From Hyphomicrobium denitrificans ATCC 51888 (GTDB taxonomy: Bacteria > Pseudomonadota > Alphaproteobacteria > Rhizobiales > Hyphomicrobiaceae), in NCBI RefSeq assembly GCF_000143145.1, contig NC_014313.1:620001-684000 (forward strand): a stretch of DNA of 64,000 bases, in the 5' to 3' direction. The translations under genes and the position numbers were made by a program. The notes under the pieces were generated by a model. That model was not told where the DNA came from and did not search any database. It saw only the letters and a list, made by a program, of their open reading frames with translations. Position 1 is the stretch's first letter. Each line of letters starts with the position of its first letter. Positions 61,932-64,000 of this stretch are shown here, one piece after another.

Positions 61932-62396
61932 CTAGGCGTTGAGAATCCGCTGCACCATTTCCTCCACATCCGGAGTAGCCTTGCGCGTCACCGGCCCGTG
62001 CGAATAGGCAATCCGCAGCGCAACGGCTTCCGGGTCACGATCTTCGACTATCTGTAGCGCGAACTCGTCAGGCGTCGTGCCGACGGCAATAGCTTCGGCA
62101 AGGGCGCGTTCGTCCGCCTCCATCGCGCGAGCCAGGCGGCGCAGCTGTTCTTCGCGCGTTCCGGTGAGTTGCCGGGCGGGCTTTGGTATAGGTGCGGCTG
62201 CAATCGGCTCGGAGACAGGCGCGGGCGCATTGGGTTCCGGCGCGAAATGTCCGGCTTCCGCCTCCAGTCGCGCAACGCGCGCGCGATGCGTGGCCACGTT
62301 TTGCTCGGCATATGGATTGACGCCAGCCGTTAGCGCGGCTTCGGCATCGGCCAGCCGGGCCTTGGCTTGGGCCAACTCTTCTGCAAAATTTCTCAT
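61932..62396 (-). CDS. hypothetical protein, phage-like gene group
   Basis: A 154-residue protein with an N-terminal charged coiled-coil region (about 1-50), a Pro/Ala-rich linker (PEPNAPAPVSEPIAAAPIPK) and a C-terminal helical domain (REEQLRRLARAMEADERALAE to VEEMVQRILNA). No family recognised. Its start overlaps the stop of the preceding gene by four bases (ATGA), so it is translated as part of an operon with the two upstream genes. Confidence 0.6.
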   Translation of the reverse strand: MRNFAEELAQAKARLADAEAALTAGVNPYAEQNVATHRARVARLEAEAGHFAPEPNAPAPVSEPIAAAPIPKPARQLTGTREEQLRRLARAMEADERALAEAIAVGTTPDEFALQIVEDRDPEAVALRIAYSHGPVTRKATPDVEEMVQRILNA

Positions 62397-62629
62397 AAAC
62401 CTCCCCTCTCCGCCGCACGGGCGGCTTGAATGTTGGTGCGATCGGCCGGCGTCAGACGTGTGACCATGAAAGGCGACAACCCCGTGATCCGCGCCAGAAC
62501 CTCGTCCGGTTCCGCGTCAGCCAGCGCCTCAAGCTCATCGGCACGCAGATTACGCACCAGGCAAAATTCCGCCGGTCCAATATCGCGCAGACCTGAGTCG
62601 ATCGGGTGTTCGAGGCGGATTTTCATCAT
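62393..62629 (-). CDS. small protein resembling phage tail assembly chaperone
   Basis: From ATG 62629, a 78-residue protein: KIRLEHPIDSGLRDIGPAEF followed by DELEALADAEPDEVLARITG and LTPADRTNIQAA. The organisation (short beta start, helical D/E/A-rich body ending in a 'D-x-x-A' segment) is reminiscent of Mu gp41-type tail assembly proteins, but the similarity is weak and I would not rely on it. Four-base overlaps with both flanking genes indicate a coupled operon. Confidence 0.5.
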   Translation of the reverse strand: MMKIRLEHPIDSGLRDIGPAEFCLVRNLRADELEALADAEPDEVLARITGLSPFMVTRLTPADRTNIQAARAAERGGL

Positions 62630-63045
62630 GCCGCCGTCCGCCAATACGCACCGCGTTCGCGATAACGACCGCCACACGCCGGCCCGCCCGCGCGTCCATT
62701 GATCGCCGCCAACGCCGCACCAAGGGTTTCCTCATCTGATCGGAAATGCTGGCCGATTTCGTCTAGCGCATCGCGCACGTCGGCGGGCAGATTTTCCAGC
62801 GGCGGCACCGGCACCAGCTGCCAGCCAAACGCCCCTAGCGTTGCTTCGATCGATTGAAGACTCGGCGTCTTTTCGTTGCGCCAGCTTTTGATTGTCGAGC
62901 GCAGGATGCCCGAATCCCATTCCAGAGCATCATAGGTTTTACCGTTGTCCCGCATTAGTTGAAAGACGAGGCGCACCAGTGGATGTGCATGCGCCGGAAT
63001 CGTAATGCGAGACGGTTTCCGATAGGGTTCGCGTTGAATAAGCAT
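62626..63045 (-). CDS. Xre-like HTH protein, phage or island type
   Basis: A 139-residue protein with an N-terminal HTH-like segment (VRLVFQLMRDNGKTYDALEW then SGILRSTIKSWRNEKTPSLQ), typical of phage-type Cro/C1-like DNA-binding proteins, and IEATLGAFGWQLVPVP as in many cryptic phage regulators. The CGAAAC operator cluster lies directly upstream (63129-63199), so self-regulation is likely. First gene of a coupled three-gene set. Confidence 0.72.
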   Translation of the reverse strand: MLIQREPYRKPSRITIPAHAHPLVRLVFQLMRDNGKTYDALEWDSGILRSTIKSWRNEKTPSLQSIEATLGAFGWQLVPVPPLENLPADVRDALDEIGQHFRSDEETLGAALAAINGRAGGPACGGRYRERGAYWRTAA

Positions 63046-63128
63046 GCCGCGATGGTGGTAGCTTTAGCCGCCCTTGTCGGGACCATTCTGGTAGCCTGAT
63101 TTACATCGATATCACCGGCCCGAATGAT

Positions 63129-63199
63129 CGAAACAAACGGATTTTTGCCATTTTATATTTCGTTTCGGCGGGCAGTCGAAACAAGTTTCGATTCGAAAC
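63129..63199 (-). promoter_or_regulatory. CGAAAC/GTTTCG operator cluster
   Basis: Five copies of CGAAAC or its complement at 63129, 63162, 63177, 63185 and 63194. 63177-63190 is a perfect palindrome CGAAAC-AA-GTTTCG, and the last two copies form GTTTCG-ATT-CGAAAC. The cluster lies 84-154 bases before the Xre-like gene and is AT-rich. Confidence 0.6.
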
Positions 63200-63273
63200 T
63201 ATTGTCTAGCGATACTCCGGGGTTCGGGCGTTACCCGTGGTGGTGGGGGCCTTGGAAGGACCCACGGCTTTTT

Positions 63274-64000
63274 TCAGGGCAGCAAGCCACTCCCTGAGAA
63301 ATCTCGGCTACCATCGGGAAGGAGCACGTATTCAAATATCAATTCATTGATTGCATCACCGCGACTGTCATCTTTGATGCCAACCACGCGGGTCGCGCCG
63401 TATAGGCCATTCACGTTACGCCAGAGGATGATTTGACCAAGGTTGGCGGTTCTGACACGAGACGAATAGTCAAACGCCTCCGCGTCAGTCACTTTACTAA
63501 TCGCCACCGCGCCTTTCGCCAAAGCCAGAGCGTCGATGCTTGGCGCATCGGTGTACGCGTAGATTGCAACATTGCTAGCCTTCGACCACATGGTTTCAAA
63601 CAAATGCTGTGCTTCACCTAACGCATAGCGGTGATTGTTATTCGTATAATCGAACGCGACGACTCCTCTGAGCGCGCGTGAATGATAGTCAGGCGATATG
63701 CCGTCTGTAGGCAAGGTGCGCGGAGTCGATCTCAGAACGATGTGGTCGACGTGTGCCAGCGCTTCTGCCGGCGTCATCACAACGACACCAGGGCCATGCC
63801 GCAACTGGTCCCGGCGGCGTAGGATGCCCCGATCATCAGTCACGAAGATATCGCGACAGTCGATGACGTGGCCCGTCAAATGATCGACGTCGTTTATCTT
63901 ATTGCTGTAACGGGCGTCGGCAGGGGTGAGGCCGGGAAAGATAATCTGCTGAATTTCATCATTTAGGCGGGCCGTTCGCTTGTCCGCAAACACATCGCCA
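63274..64000 (-). CDS. PIN-like domain protein, 5' end outside the window
   Basis: The minus-strand frame is open to the window edge, so the true start is probably beyond 64000 (a GTG at 63993 is possible). The visible 240 residues begin inside a domain with NKINDVDHLTGHVIDCRDIF then VTDDRGILRRRDQL and VVVMTPAEALAHV, which is the C-terminal half of a PIN-like nuclease fold (Asp-rich, FVT-D-D). A further 150 residues follow (HRYALGEAQHLFETM, IFEYVLLPDGSRDFSGSG) without a recognised domain. Island context suggests a defence or toxin-like role, which is inference. Confidence 0.6.
   Translation of the reverse strand, partial: GDVFADKRTARLNDEIQQIIFPGLTPADARYSNKINDVDHLTGHVIDCRDIFVTDDRGILRRRDQLRHGPGVVVMTPAEALAHVDHIVLRSTPRTLPTDGISPDYHSRALRGVVAFDYTNNNHRYALGEAQHLFETMWSKASNVAIYAYTDAPSIDALALAKGAVAISKVTDAEAFDYSSRVRTANLGQIILWRNVNGLYGATRVVGIKDDSRGDAINELIFEYVLLPDGSRDFSGSGLLP

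Noticed and set aside
63235..63275. Hairpin-like GC stretch followed by TTTTTT as terminator of the PIN-like gene
   Set aside because: The T-run is on the plus strand while the gene is on the minus strand, so orientation is wrong.
1..64000. CRISPR arrays, rRNA genes, intact transposases
   Set aside because: No regularly spaced repeats, ribosomal RNA segments or transposase motifs were seen; only one tRNA is present.

Overview
The window is about 60% GC, tightly packed and alphaproteobacterial in style. The gene order pyrB-pyrC'-plsY-dprA-topA-rnr-DUF983-nudix-rpmG-pleD-divK, plus EipB, DUF3572 and clpS-clpA, points to Rhizobiales. A copper nitrite reductase carrying an extra N-terminal cupredoxin domain (known from Hyphomicrobium denitrificans), an NAD formate dehydrogenase next to cyanase, and denitrification regulators suggest a methylotrophic, denitrifying Hyphomicrobium. 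This is an inference from gene content; no rRNA is present.

Region 1 (about 0.3-16.8 kb) handles low-oxygen and nitrogen-oxide physiology. nnrS converges on nirK. A soluble hybrid FixL-like kinase with a haem-type PAS domain, a divergent OmpR-type regulator resembling FxkR, and a FixK-like Crp/Fnr protein form an oxygen relay; a K-box-like repeat lies between the last two genes. A NarX/NarL-like pair, a membrane PAS protein, a ChuW/ChuX/ChuY-like anaerobic haem-degradation operon behind a FixK-type class II promoter, and a PAS chemoreceptor with CheW follow.

Region 2 (16.8-23.3 kb) has two tandem paralogous small proteins, cynS, formate dehydrogenase and a LysR regulator. Next comes the most unusual gene: a sigma-54 activator (AAA+ and Fis-type HTH) with a truncated-haemoglobin domain at its C terminus. 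It is divergent from a secreted cupin and a DUF3617 protein that sit behind a clear -24/-12 promoter.

Region 3 (23.4-61.3 kb) is housekeeping: ilvD, a SPOR-tailed D,D-carboxypeptidase, clpS-clpA, lipid and envelope genes, the divK-pleD cell-cycle pair, rpmG, rnr (probably started from a CTG overlapping the topA stop), topA, dprA, plsY, pyrB with a catalytically dead pyrC, ruvX, a gatCAB operon with inserted genes, a P450, a DedA protein, quinone oxidoreductase, a GST and several small envelope proteins.

Region 4 (61.4-64 kb) begins with tRNA-Ser(GCU), followed by short translationally coupled genes of phage or island character, two clusters of palindromic operators and a PIN-like protein cut by the window edge. 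It looks like the start of an integrated element.
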